The notes beneath the pieces are model-generated. The model was not told the origin of the DNA. It worked only from the letters and a program-made list of their open reading frames with translations, and made no database searches. From assembly GCA_002683515.1 (NCBI GenBank), contig NYTN01000053.1:1-35555 (forward strand): a stretch of 35,555 bases of DNA. The letters are read 5' to 3'. Of the stretch, positions 1-8,462 are shown piece by piece. Origin of the DNA: Rhodobiaceae bacterium (GTDB lineage Bacteria; Pseudomonadota; Alphaproteobacteria; RS24). The position numbers and the translations under genes were made by a program. Each line of letters begins with the position of its first letter. The stretch's first letter is position 1.

Positions 1-962
1 CCCCAATGCATGGGTACAAGTTTTTGACAACCAAGCTCGCGGCCCACCTGCACACCTCCTTCGGGGGTCATGTGTGAGCCCTTCATCATTTTGCGGGGTG
101 CGTACGCACCAATACTCATAAGCCCTATACTACAACCACCATGCCGCTTTGCCATGTGCTTGCCAATTTCTTTGAAGACATATGGGTGGGTCTCAGTGTC
201 ACCGCTGTGAAAAACAGAATGGCCACCTGCGCTAAAGCCAAAGGACATCCATAATGTTTCATTCATGTCAAAAAGTGATCTGCTTGACCAGTGAACAGCA
301 GGGTAAGCAGTCAGGCGAAAATTTCCGGTATTTGAAGGAAGCCCAAATTCATCATACCAGTCCATTTCAATAACTCTACCAAAATTTCTTTCAACAAAAT
401 ACTTCCCTAACCCAAGTGGCACTACCGCAGTAATAGTCTCACGATTTGGCAAGCGATCTAATGTTTGCGTATCCAAATGGTCGTAATGAGCATGGCTTAT
501 GACCAAAACATCAATATTCTTAAGATCTTCAATCTGAAGACCCGGCGGAAATAGCCGCTCCGGCCCAGCCCAATTAACAGGTGAAGCACGTTTAGAAAAA
601 ATTGGATCAGTTAACACGACTACGCCGTCTAACCGAACAAGAAAACTAGCATGACCAATCCATGTAATGGCGTCTGCCTCACCATAAGCAATAAAATCTT
701 TCAAAGCTTTACTCGGATCTTGAACATGCTCTTGCGGGATAATCGCACCAACGCCATCGGTCAGATCCAAGACCATGCGGGAAAAAAATGAAAGCCGTGT
801 AAAAATACTGCTTTCTCTTTCGGGACTATCAGGCGGGTTTCTAAACCCACCTTCTATATGGTGGTACGGAACTCCTATTATGGCATTTTTTTCGAAGCTA
901 CAGCCTGCTAATACCAGATGAACCCCCGACAGTAGTAAGATTATGAGGGATATATTTTTCAA
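1..962 (-). CDS. MBL-fold lipoprotein hydrolase, NAPE-PLD/UlaG-like (partial, C-terminus off window)
   Basis: The reading frame is open from the left edge to a TTG at 962. No in-frame ATG precedes an upstream stop, so TTG is the best start. Residues 1-21 form a lipoprotein signal ending in the lipobox L-A-G-C, so the mature protein is probably a lipid-anchored envelope protein. The metallo-beta-lactamase signature SHAHYDHLD lies at about residues 155-163, preceded by AITWIGHASFLV and LTDPIF. HSGDTETHP follows further on and supplies another metal ligand. This set is typical of the NAPE-phospholipase D/UlaG-like branch of the superfamily. 320 codons are visible; the family usually runs to about 350-400 residues, so only the C-terminus is missing. 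The substrate cannot be read from the sequence. The stretch 963-1213 before the tRNA holds no gene I can support. Confidence 0.85.
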   Translation of the reverse strand, partial: MKNISLIILLLSGVHLVLAGCSFEKNAIIGVPYHHIEGGFRNPPDSPERESSIFTRLSFFSRMVLDLTDGVGAIIPQEHVQDPSKALKDFIAYGEADAITWIGHASFLVRLDGVVVLTDPIFSKRASPVNWAGPERLFPPGLQIEDLKNIDVLVISHAHYDHLDTQTLDRLPNRETITAVVPLGLGKYFVERNFGRVIEMDWYDEFGLPSNTGNFRLTAYPAVHWSSRSLFDMNETLWMSFGFSAGGHSVFHSGDTETHPYVFKEIGKHMAKRHGGCSIGLMSIGAYAPRKMMKGSHMTPEGGVQVGRELGCQKLVPMHW

Positions 963-1213
963 CTGAAATCCAGCGACATGCTTTTCTCCGCCAAAACATG
1001 AGGAGAGATTAACAATATAAGAGCGAGATAAAGGTATTTCATTTAACTACTCAATCGGAAAAAAGCACCATTACTTTCAGCACTTTATACATGTGAAACA
1101 ACACTGTATTTGTTCAAGACTAGTTTCCTCTGGATGATTATGCAACCGGCGGTGTTAATGAGGAAAGTTCAAGCATTAAAAGCATTATATGTGTTTTTTG
1201 TGCTGAAAGCTCG

Positions 1214-1288
1214 TGGTGGGCGATACTGGGATTGAACCAGTGACCCCTACAATGTCAATGTAGTGCTCTCCCGCTGAGCTAATCGCCC
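1214..1288 (-). tRNA. tRNA-Val (anticodon GAC), CCA encoded
   Basis: On the minus strand all cloverleaf parts are present. The acceptor GGGCGAT pairs fully with ATCGCCC. The D arm is GCTC/GAGC. The anticodon stem CTACA/TGTAG encloses loop TTGACAT, giving anticodon GAC (reads GUC, valine). The T arm ACTGG/CCAGT carries the TTCAATC loop. Discriminator A is followed by a chromosomally encoded CCA at 1216-1214. No other tRNA lies next to it. Confidence 0.97.
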
Positions 1289-1305
1289 CACTAATCAGAA
1301 GCATG

Positions 1306-1334
1306 GTTATGACAAGAAAAAAAAATAAAATCAA
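1306..1334 (-). promoter_or_regulatory. putative sigma70 promoter for tRNA-Val
   Basis: On the minus strand a TTGATT -35 (1334-1329) and a CATAAC -10 (1311-1306) are separated by 17 bases. They sit about 17 bases before the mature 5' end of the tRNA. Four of six -10 bases match consensus. Position and spacing fit, but the region is AT-rich, so chance is possible. Confidence 0.4.
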
Positions 1335-1401
1335 CTTGATTGATATCATCCAATACCATTGATAATAATTGATCAGATAACCATTTCGAAAGTTTTTGAC
1401 C

Positions 1402-1737
1402 ATGACAAGTTATTCGCCAGAAAGCACCATCATCAATGTGACAACCATGGATTTGATTTCAGAGGCTGAACTTCAATTCATGCTCTCAAAATTCAATCAA
1501 ATAAGTGAAGCAGACTTCAAAAAAAACTTAGCGTCCAAAGGATGCTTAAGGTATGCGATGACACGTGTCTGGAATAAAGAGGGCTCTTTTCGTCTAATGA
1601 TTATATTCGAATATAAGGACGAAAAATCCTTCCTTAAATGTCAGGAACATTTCAAGAAAGTTGAAGAAAAGTCTAATGAACAACCCCTCAAATTAATATC
1701 GAACAGGGCCGTCATAGTTAGTGAATTTAGAGCCTGA
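1402..1737 (+). CDS. small protein of unknown function, possible dimeric alpha/beta-barrel fold
   Basis: This is a 111-residue protein from the ATG at 1402. A TTG two codons earlier is possible but less attractive, and no strong ribosome binding site is visible. The order of segments suggests a ferredoxin-like half barrel: a hydrophobic strand (TIINVTTMDL), an amphipathic helix, two strands around KEGSFRLMIIFEY, a second helix and a final strand (RAVIVSEF). ABM/DABB-type monooxygenases and DUF1330-like proteins look like this, but I see no diagnostic residue. It ends 25 bases before the short-chain dehydrogenase and probably heads that operon, so a role with the dehydrogenase and monooxygenase is an inference from context. 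Confidence 0.6.
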   Translation: MTSYSPESTIINVTTMDLISEAELQFMLSKFNQISEADFKKNLASKGCLRYAMTRVWNKEGSFRLMIIFEYKDEKSFLKCQEHFKKVEEKSNEQPLKLISNRAVIVSEFRA

Positions 1738-1762
1738 ACTTTATGCCGGCGAAGGAAGCCAT

Positions 1763-2587
1763 ATGTTAAAGAATTTTCAAAATAAATCTGTGCTAATTAC
1801 GGGTGCTGCCACCGGTATTGGTCGTGCATTGTCGCATGAAATTGCTAATCGAGGCGCGACTGTATATGTCACCGCCCTCACCAAAAAGGAAGCTCAGATT
1901 GTGGTCGATGAAATTACATCCTCAAATGGCAAAGCTATCCCAGCCAAACTTGATGTCGGCAAATTCAAAGATATTGAAAAGATGATTAACCTCGTTGTCA
2001 GGGAGCAAGGTCAGCTTGATCTCATGATTAACAATGCAGGGGTTGCTTACGTTGGCGAGAGCTTTGATATGCAAGTTGATACAATCGAGAAGTTGGCACA
2101 TATTAATTTTACAGCCGTGAATATGGGCGCTGTTTTGGCCTATACGCAAATGAAGAAGCAAGGTTTTGGTTATATTCTGAATACAGCATCAATGGGTGGG
2201 TTTTTGCCAACCCCCGGCATGGCTGTTTATGCCGCTACCAAGCATGGCGTGGTCGGGTTAACAACCTCGCTTGCTGCGGAAGGCAGGGATTTTAACATTT
2301 TTGTCAAAGCCTCCTGCCCCGGTTTTATCAAATCTGAACTGATGAACAAATCCGGTGATGTAAGCAATAACATGTCCGAATATCTTGACCTATTGCCAGA
2401 ACCGATAGACGCCAGCATTGCCGCTAAGACAATTATAAACGGCCTCGGCAAAAAACCTGTTCTGATTTTTACTCCTTACTACGCCAAGATTTCTTATTTC
2501 CTTAACCGATTTATTCCGGGTTTTCTGGCAAGAGGTGGAGATGATATTTTGAATAAATATCGAAAAGCTACAGGTGTCATAAAGTGA
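1763..2587 (+). CDS. short-chain dehydrogenase/reductase (SDR)
   Basis: A classical NAD(P)-dependent oxidoreductase of 274 residues. The start is the ATG at 1763: it has GAAGGA just upstream, and the Rossmann strand begins at once (VLITGAATGIG, residues 10-20). NNAG, the catalytic serine in LNTASMGG and the YAATK motif (Tyr and Lys, roughly residues 155-159) are all intact, so it should be active. Its stop overlaps the start of the next gene by four bases (GTGA), implying translational coupling to the flavin monooxygenase. SDR-BVMO pairs often act on successive alcohol-ketone-ester steps, so it may make the ketone that the monooxygenase oxidises. The substrate is unknown. Confidence 0.88.
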   Translation: MLKNFQNKSVLITGAATGIGRALSHEIANRGATVYVTALTKKEAQIVVDEITSSNGKAIPAKLDVGKFKDIEKMINLVVREQGQLDLMINNAGVAYVGESFDMQVDTIEKLAHINFTAVNMGAVLAYTQMKKQGFGYILNTASMGGFLPTPGMAVYAATKHGVVGLTTSLAAEGRDFNIFVKASCPGFIKSELMNKSGDVSNNMSEYLDLLPEPIDASIAAKTIINGLGKKPVLIFTPYYAKISYFLNRFIPGFLARGGDDILNKYRKATGVIK

Positions 2588-4056
2588 GTGATAAACGCCA
2601 AAAACGCACAGCCATAATCGGCGCCGGCATGGCCGGTTTACTGGCGGCTGTTAATTTAAAAAAAGCAGGTCGGGATTTTACGGTTTTTGAAAAAGCCGAT
2701 AGCATCGGTGGGACTTGGCGTGACAATCGCTACCCCGGACTGACATGTGATGTGCCAGCACATGCTTATACATATAGTTTCGCACCCTATGCCGAATGGA
2801 GCGCCTATCACGCTACAGGACAGGAAATAAAACGCTACTTTGAGAAAGTCGCTGATGATTTTGGCATCACCCCAACCATTCATTTCAATTCAGAAATAAC
2901 AGCATGTCATTTCCATGAGGCATCCAATGACTGGCAACTGACAGACGCTCATGGCGAAAGCCATGTTTTTGATATTGTCATTGTGGCTTCAGGTGTTTTG
3001 CACCACCCGTCGACGCCAGAAATTCCAGGACTGAATGATTTTCAAGGATCATATTTTCACAGCGCGCAATGGGAAGACGGCCTCGCACTTGAAGACAAAA
3101 ACATCGGCATTATCGGTTGTGGTTCTTCCGGCATCCAAATCGCTACGGCCTTAACATCCGTCGCGAAGCAGCTAGTCCATTTTCAGCGCTCGCCGCAATG
3201 GATTATGCCTGTCCAACAATTCGATTATACGGAAGAGGAAAAACAAGCCTTCCGCGATAACCCGCAATTGATTGATGATATCCGCTATGACAAACAATAC
3301 TGGGATAATATCTACAGGTTTAACAAAGGTATTATTAATCCTGACAGCCCAGAAATGCAGATGATTGAAGATATTTGCCGCGACTATCTGGAAGCAAGCA
3401 TTCAAGATTCTGAATTAAGAGAGAAACTGCGCCCTGATTACCGTGCCGCTTGCAAAAGACTGGTATATAACTGGCACTATTACGAATGTGTTCAAAAACC
3501 AAATGTCTTTGTTGAAACCGGCTCAATTGACCGCGTCATGGGTTTAGGCATCCAAATGAAAGACGGGACGTTCCACAAGTTGGACATTTTGGTTCTGGCA
3601 ACCGGCTTCCATGCAGACAAATTTATTAAGCCAACATCTGTAATAGGACGCGATGGCCTATCACTTGATACATTCTGGACACCACGCCCCTCCGCACATT
3701 ACGCCATCACCCTCCCCGGCTTTCCTAATATGTTTATGCTGAACGGCCCAACTGGCCCTGTCGGTAATTTCTCCCTCATTGATATTGCTGAACGCCAATG
3801 GGGCTATATCGACCAGCTACTCGACCTCATTTATTCAGGAGAGGCAGATACTTTAGAACCAACAATCTCTGCGTTTGAAGATTATGAAAAAAGACGCATT
3901 GATGCTGCGCAAAAAACAATTTTTAGTTCAGGATGTACGAGCTGGTATCTAGATAAAACTGGCGTGCCAATGACATGGCCCTGGGGTTATCAAGATTTTG
4001 TGGATGCCATGCACCAACCGGTCATGTCTGAATATGATATTAAGGAGGCTTCATAA
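2584..4056 (+). CDS. flavin-containing monooxygenase, type I Baeyer-Villiger-like
   Basis: A 490-residue NAD(P)H-dependent flavin monooxygenase starting at GTG 2584. The FAD Rossmann motif GAGMAG is at 13-18. The long Baeyer-Villiger fingerprint is at 42-56 (GGTW...YPG...D). The short fingerprint F-x-G-x3-H-x3-W is at 153-163, and the NADPH Rossmann motif GCGSSG at 178-183. The residue after the short fingerprint Trp is Glu rather than the usual Pro or Asp. Together these mark a class B monooxygenase that inserts oxygen next to a ketone, giving an ester or lactone. It is coupled to the upstream SDR by a four-base overlap. Substrate unknown; cyclic ketone, steroid-like and terpenoid substrates are all seen in the family. 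Confidence 0.9.
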   Translation: MSDKRQKRTAIIGAGMAGLLAAVNLKKAGRDFTVFEKADSIGGTWRDNRYPGLTCDVPAHAYTYSFAPYAEWSAYHATGQEIKRYFEKVADDFGITPTIHFNSEITACHFHEASNDWQLTDAHGESHVFDIVIVASGVLHHPSTPEIPGLNDFQGSYFHSAQWEDGLALEDKNIGIIGCGSSGIQIATALTSVAKQLVHFQRSPQWIMPVQQFDYTEEEKQAFRDNPQLIDDIRYDKQYWDNIYRFNKGIINPDSPEMQMIEDICRDYLEASIQDSELREKLRPDYRAACKRLVYNWHYYECVQKPNVFVETGSIDRVMGLGIQMKDGTFHKLDILVLATGFHADKFIKPTSVIGRDGLSLDTFWTPRPSAHYAITLPGFPNMFMLNGPTGPVGNFSLIDIAERQWGYIDQLLDLIYSGEADTLEPTISAFEDYEKRRIDAAQKTIFSSGCTSWYLDKTGVPMTWPWGYQDFVDAMHQPVMSEYDIKEAS

Positions 4057-4128
4057 AATCATAATTTCAATTTGCTTACCTTTCATGTTGCCTCACCATG
4101 CAGTATAAAGGCCTTATAGGAATATGAG

Positions 4129-5070
4129 ATGACGACCATAGATATTACGGCTGAAGAGCCGGAAAAAAATTCAAAGCCTAATTCAGAGCTAAATTCAGAG
4201 CCAACACCCTTTACCTTTACCTCTTCACACGCGAATGGGTCACCTTCAAAATGGCTCATCACCTCCCCACATAGTGGGCATTATTACCCTCGCGATTTCA
4301 TCTTAAAATCTAAGCTGAATAGCCAACAACTTCGCTTATCTGAAGACATGCATATTGATGCATTACTCGCAGATGTCCCCCAAGCAGGGGCAAGCCTACT
4401 TTCGGCAACCTATCCCCGTGCTTATGTTGATTTGAATCGGGAACCTTATGAGTTGGACGCTTCAATGTTCAGTGACCCGCTCCCTGATTATGTAAACAAA
4501 GACTCAACACGCGTTTTAGCTGGCTTGGGAACCATCGCAAAAATCGTCACTGAGCGGCTTGAGATTTATGACCGCCCACTTGCCTTTTCAGAAGCAGAGC
4601 AACGTATCGAAAAAATTTACTTTCCATTCCATACATGCCTCAAACAGCAGATTGAAACAGCACGCGATTTTTGGGGGAAAGCCTATTTGCTTGATGTTCA
4701 CTCCATGCCATCGAATGCTGTCAGAAAATATAAGGGCGGAAAATCCGGTAGTGTTGACTTCGTCCTAGGAAACCGTCACGGCAGAAGCTGTGATGCCGAC
4801 ATTTATGATGTCGTTTACGATTTTCTGACAGACGCCGGATATTATGTCGAAAAAAATAAACCCTATGCAGGTGGTTATATTACCGAGCATTATGGAAATC
4901 CATCAGAGGGCTTTCATACTCTTCAACTTGAAGTAAATAGAAAGCTATATATGAACGAAACCAGCTATGACTTATTGGGCAATAATGACGAAATTAGAAA
5001 TCTGTTTTCCGATCTTGTTTCTACGCTGATAAACAAGACGCATAAAAAACGTCCCAAGGCGGCTGAATGA
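4129..5070 (+). CDS. N-formylglutamate amidohydrolase family protein
   Basis: A 313-residue protein of the FGase family (PF05013), which classically hydrolyses N-formyl-L-glutamate to formate and glutamate. Family landmarks are LITSPHSGHYYP (residues about 43-54), YVDLNREPYELD, LLDVHSMPS and YITEHYG; their His, Asp and Glu residues are the expected metal and substrate ligands. The first 28 residues are a low-complexity tail with a repeated Asn-Ser-x-x unit, likely disordered. AGGA lies ten bases before the ATG. The stop overlaps the hisN start by four bases, so the two are translated together. Other histidine-degradation genes are absent nearby, so activity on another N-acyl amino acid is possible. 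Confidence 0.85.
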   Translation: MTTIDITAEEPEKNSKPNSELNSEPTPFTFTSSHANGSPSKWLITSPHSGHYYPRDFILKSKLNSQQLRLSEDMHIDALLADVPQAGASLLSATYPRAYVDLNREPYELDASMFSDPLPDYVNKDSTRVLAGLGTIAKIVTERLEIYDRPLAFSEAEQRIEKIYFPFHTCLKQQIETARDFWGKAYLLDVHSMPSNAVRKYKGGKSGSVDFVLGNRHGRSCDADIYDVVYDFLTDAGYYVEKNKPYAGGYITEHYGNPSEGFHTLQLEVNRKLYMNETSYDLLGNNDEIRNLFSDLVSTLINKTHKKRPKAAE

Positions 5071-5909
5071 TGACACAGCTTAGCCCAGAAATTAACAAAG
5101 CCTCAGCATTCGTATTTGCTAATGAGCTTGCAGATGCCGCCGCCGAAATCACCATCCCATTGTTTCGTCAACCGCTAGATATATCCTCAAAATTGCAATC
5201 TGGCTTCGACCCGGTCACTAAGGCGGACAAAGATACTGAGCAAAAATTGAGAAGCATGATTGAAGCACGATATCCGGATCATGCGATTTTGGGGGAAGAA
5301 TTTGGCTTCAAAGTCGGCACTGGATATCAATGGACTATAGACCCCATCGATGGCACGCGAGCTTATATCTCTGGCATGCCAAGCTGGGGTACACTCATTG
5401 CGCTTTCAAAAATAGCCGAAGATGGTAGCCTGACCTCTTTGATGGGGCTCACTGATCAGCCCTATATCAAAGAACGTTATTTTGGCTGGATGTCTGATGA
5501 CACATCAGAAGCCAGCGAAGCCAGCCTGACCTTAGAAAGAAAAGACAAAAAAAACTTGGTGACACGATCGTGCCAAGCTCTTGAAGATGCCGTTTTGGCA
5601 ACAACAGACTCAGATCTTTTTATGAACACACCGGCAGAAAGCCTCTGGTTAAATATTAGTTCGCATACACGTCTGAATAGATATGGCGGCGACTGGTATA
5701 ATTATATGCTCCTTGCAGGCGGTCATTTAGATGTCGTCATCGAACAGGAGCTTCAGGCCTACGACATTCAAGCTCTCATTCCAATAATCTCAGCCGCCGG
5801 CGGACAAGTGAGTGACTGGCAAGGTAACAGCCCCATAGAGGGAGGCGAAGTTCTCGCCTGTGGCGACGCCAATCTTCACGCACAAATTATCGGGCTAATA
5901 AACGCTTGA
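5067..5909 (+). CDS. hisN: histidinol-phosphatase, inositol monophosphatase family
   Basis: A 280-residue Mg-dependent phosphatase. IMPase metal ligands are visible as GEEFG (about 71-75), the DPIDGT motif near residues 92-97, and a late Asp in the YGGDWYNYMLLAGGHLDVV block. The G-G-D-x-Y form of this last block is characteristic of the HisN branch rather than of SuhB or CysQ. HisN removes phosphate from L-histidinol phosphate in histidine biosynthesis. The start ATG at 5067 overlaps the previous stop; a second ATG directly follows at 5070. Its end overlaps the convergent hydrolase gene by 15 bases. The alternative is a general inositol-phosphatase-like enzyme. Confidence 0.8.
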   Translation: MMTQLSPEINKASAFVFANELADAAAEITIPLFRQPLDISSKLQSGFDPVTKADKDTEQKLRSMIEARYPDHAILGEEFGFKVGTGYQWTIDPIDGTRAYISGMPSWGTLIALSKIAEDGSLTSLMGLTDQPYIKERYFGWMSDDTSEASEASLTLERKDKKNLVTRSCQALEDAVLATTDSDLFMNTPAESLWLNISSHTRLNRYGGDWYNYMLLAGGHLDVVIEQELQAYDIQALIPIISAAGGQVSDWQGNSPIEGGEVLACGDANLHAQIIGLINA

Positions 5910-6872
5910 AGCGTTCATAAAGTGATTGTCTATATCTTTTAGAAACGCCTGACGTGAGGCATCCGTTTCCATCAAAAGCTCGTGCCGAGTGTTGGGATAG
6001 AGTTTCCCTTCAATATAATCTGATAAGGCAATTGCTTTATATGTAGCTGTGTTAGAAACGAGCCTTTCATCTTCTGCAATACCAATAAATACAGGTATAT
6101 TTAGACGAGACAAGAAGTTCTTTTTAAGCGTTTTCTGCATCGCATTCACCGCTCCAACAGACCAGCTGTGACTTTTAAAAGCAATATTCACATGCGGATG
6201 GCGGTCAACAATTCTCTCATTTCTTTCAAAACGACCTTCATCCATCGTCACGCGGTTGCAACTCGATCTGCCCGTCGCGCGATCTGTGAAAGCAGACTCA
6301 AGCGGCCAATGCCCTAATCCAAATAACTCATTGATGCTGGTGACAACTTTAAGTAATGAAATTTGTAACGGGTGTTCTTGAACTCCAATCATTGGCGCGG
6401 AAAGCGCCAACGCGTCAAATAATCCCTTATGAAGCACAGTTGTTCTGAGACTAATCTGTCCGCCCATACTATGCGACACGCCAAAATACGGTGGTGGAAA
6501 ACGTTGCGTGATAAATCCGCGCATAACAACATTCAAGTCAGAAATGTTTTTATCAAAATCTTTAAAATGCAGAACTTCCCTGCGAATATCAGAACGGCCA
6601 CCGGAGCAGCCATGACTGCGCCATTCAACTATGGCAACTCTGTATCCCAAATTTAGAAAATCTGACACGGTCTCCGCATATTTTTCTATATACTCAGCAT
6701 AGCCGTGACCTAGAACAATCGTGCCTTTTGTTTGCTCTTCTGCCCGTAAACTTTCGAACAACCCGACGCGGATAGAAACGTCTTCCTCTACAGAAACCAT
6801 GAAGCATGCGCCCGCAGGCATCGGGGTATCTATACCCTCAAGAAACTGGCTGTCTGAAACTTTACTATACAT
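5895..6872 (-). CDS. alpha/beta hydrolase (serine aminopeptidase/monoglyceride lipase type)
   Basis: A roughly 325-residue alpha/beta hydrolase of the Hydrolase_4 (lysophospholipase/PldB-like) group. IVLGHGYAEY forms the oxyanion region, and the nucleophile elbow reads GVSHSMGGQ. The residue two before the catalytic Ser is Ser rather than Gly, so the classical G-x-S-x-G is S-x-S-x-G. GIAEDERLV supplies the acid, and the late NTRHEL supplies the catalytic His. I chose ATG 6872; a GTG nine codons upstream at 6899 is possible and neither has a strong ribosome binding site. There is no signal peptide, so it is cytoplasmic. It probably hydrolyses acylglycerols or lysophospholipids. Confidence 0.82.
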   Translation of the reverse strand: MYSKVSDSQFLEGIDTPMPAGACFMVSVEEDVSIRVGLFESLRAEEQTKGTIVLGHGYAEYIEKYAETVSDFLNLGYRVAIVEWRSHGCSGGRSDIRREVLHFKDFDKNISDLNVVMRGFITQRFPPPYFGVSHSMGGQISLRTTVLHKGLFDALALSAPMIGVQEHPLQISLLKVVTSINELFGLGHWPLESAFTDRATGRSSCNRVTMDEGRFERNERIVDRHPHVNIAFKSHSWSVGAVNAMQKTLKKNFLSRLNIPVFIGIAEDERLVSNTATYKAIALSDYIEGKLYPNTRHELLMETDASRQAFLKDIDNHFMNASSVY

Positions 6873-6965
6873 GTACTTGCAATACCCAACACTAAACACT
6901 TGGATACAACTTTTAATTTAAACAAAACACTACTATTTATTAAATAAGTTTTGAAGGGGAAATCA

Positions 6966-8342
6966 ATGTCAGAAAACATACATGCAAACGGCACAGAAAA
7001 TATGTCCTGGTCATCACATATCGGATTTCTGCTAGCCTGTGTCGGGGCCGCCATCGGCCTCGGGAATATTTGGAAATTCCCCTATATGGCTGGCACACAA
7101 GGCGGTGGCGCATTTGTGCTGATATATCTGGTTACTATTTTCCTTATCGCAATTCCAGTTGCCGCTGCAGAACTCGTTACAGGCCGAATGGCGCGGCGAA
7201 ATGCAGTCGACTCCGTCATTTATCTTGCGCGCGATACTAAGAACCCGTCACTTTTTGGCATTGCCGGTCTGATAGCCGTTCTTGCAAGCTTTATGTTGCT
7301 CACTTTTTATCCAGTTATCTCTGGCTGGGTCTTGGCCTATCTCGGTAAGTCCCTCATGGGTGGGTTTTCTGGATTTAATGCTGACCAAGCCGCTGCTGAA
7401 TTTAACAACCTTCTCGCTAATCCAGCTAAAATGATTTTCTGGCAGGTTTCATTCTTAATGCTGACAGGCTTCGTAGTCGCACGCGATATTCGCTCTGGGC
7501 TTGAAAAAGCAAATCTCTTTTTAATGCCTGTTTTATTTCTAATGCTTGTGATGGTTGTTATTTATGGTGCAATAGAGGGAGATATTGTCGCTGCAATCAA
7601 CTTTTTGTTTACTCCTGATTTTTCAAGCATAACTCCTGACGTCATTCTCTCGGCTGTCGGGCACGGATTTTTCTCCGTGGGTGTTGGCGCTGCCATGCTG
7701 ATAACCTACGGGTCGTATCTGAGCCATAATATCAGCATTGGGAAAGCCGCTATTACCATAGGCATTGCCGATACAATTATTGCCTTACTTGCCGGCATCG
7801 GCATTTTCGCAATCGTATTCGGGCAAGCATTAGAACCTGCACAAGGCCCAGGACTTATATTTGTAACTCTGCCATTAGCATTTTCTGATATGGCAGGAGG
7901 CAGTTTCTTTGCCTCTTTGTTTTTCTTGCTCGTTGTGTTTGCTGCACTCACCTCAAATCTCGCCCTCACAGAAGTCATTGTTCGTTTTGTAAGTGACAAA
8001 CTGGGGACATCACGCGTCAAAACCACTTCCGGTGTCTTGCTGGTATCTTTTATTATTGGCCTAACAACCATATTTTCCTTCAATATTTTGAATGATTTCA
8101 GACTTTCCGACAATGGTGTCTTTGCTGACAAAACATTATTTGATGCTAAGGATTATGTGACATCCAATATTCTAATGCCACTGGGCGGCTTACTAATTGT
8201 AGCTTTTGCGGGGTGGATTGTACCTGCAAAAACCTCACGTGAACATTTTGGCGGAACTGCTTGGATGCACACGATTTGGCTGTGGCTGTCCCGCTTTATC
8301 GCACCATTAGGTGTTATTTGGGTCTTTATTAGCAATCTTTAA
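6966..8342 (+). CDS. sodium:neurotransmitter symporter (NSS/SNF) family transporter
   Basis: A 458-residue inner-membrane transporter. The N-terminus carries the NSS hallmark GLGNIWKFPYMAGTQGGGAF in TM1, where Na+ and substrate bind in LeuT-type proteins. About eleven or twelve hydrophobic segments follow, in keeping with the LeuT fold and the usual bacterial length. The start at ATG 6966 is fixed by AAGGGGA immediately upstream; a TTG five codons earlier is not needed. Bacterial members import amino acids with Na+; the substrate cannot be told. Transcription is divergent from the preceding hydrolase, with about 90 bases between the two starts. Confidence 0.92.
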   Translation: MSENIHANGTENMSWSSHIGFLLACVGAAIGLGNIWKFPYMAGTQGGGAFVLIYLVTIFLIAIPVAAAELVTGRMARRNAVDSVIYLARDTKNPSLFGIAGLIAVLASFMLLTFYPVISGWVLAYLGKSLMGGFSGFNADQAAAEFNNLLANPAKMIFWQVSFLMLTGFVVARDIRSGLEKANLFLMPVLFLMLVMVVIYGAIEGDIVAAINFLFTPDFSSITPDVILSAVGHGFFSVGVGAAMLITYGSYLSHNISIGKAAITIGIADTIIALLAGIGIFAIVFGQALEPAQGPGLIFVTLPLAFSDMAGGSFFASLFFLLVVFAALTSNLALTEVIVRFVSDKLGTSRVKTTSGVLLVSFIIGLTTIFSFNILNDFRLSDNGVFADKTLFDAKDYVTSNILMPLGGLLIVAFAGWIVPAKTSREHFGGTAWMHTIWLWLSRFIAPLGVIWVFISNL

Positions 8343-8462
8343 AACCTCATTTGCTGACAAAATAAAAAAAGGCATGACCGATGACTATGTATGAACCTAT
8401 ACCTTTATGTTATGACATCTGCGGTTGTAGGTTTGTAGAGCCTCAGGAGTTATGGTCATAAA

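Noticed and set aside
1185..1403. 72-residue minus-strand open frame
   Set aside because: It runs straight through tRNA-Val and has no protein-like features.
7706..8131. 141-residue minus-strand open frame inside the symporter gene
   Set aside because: It is antisense to conserved membrane segments of the NSS transporter; its composition mirrors the real gene.
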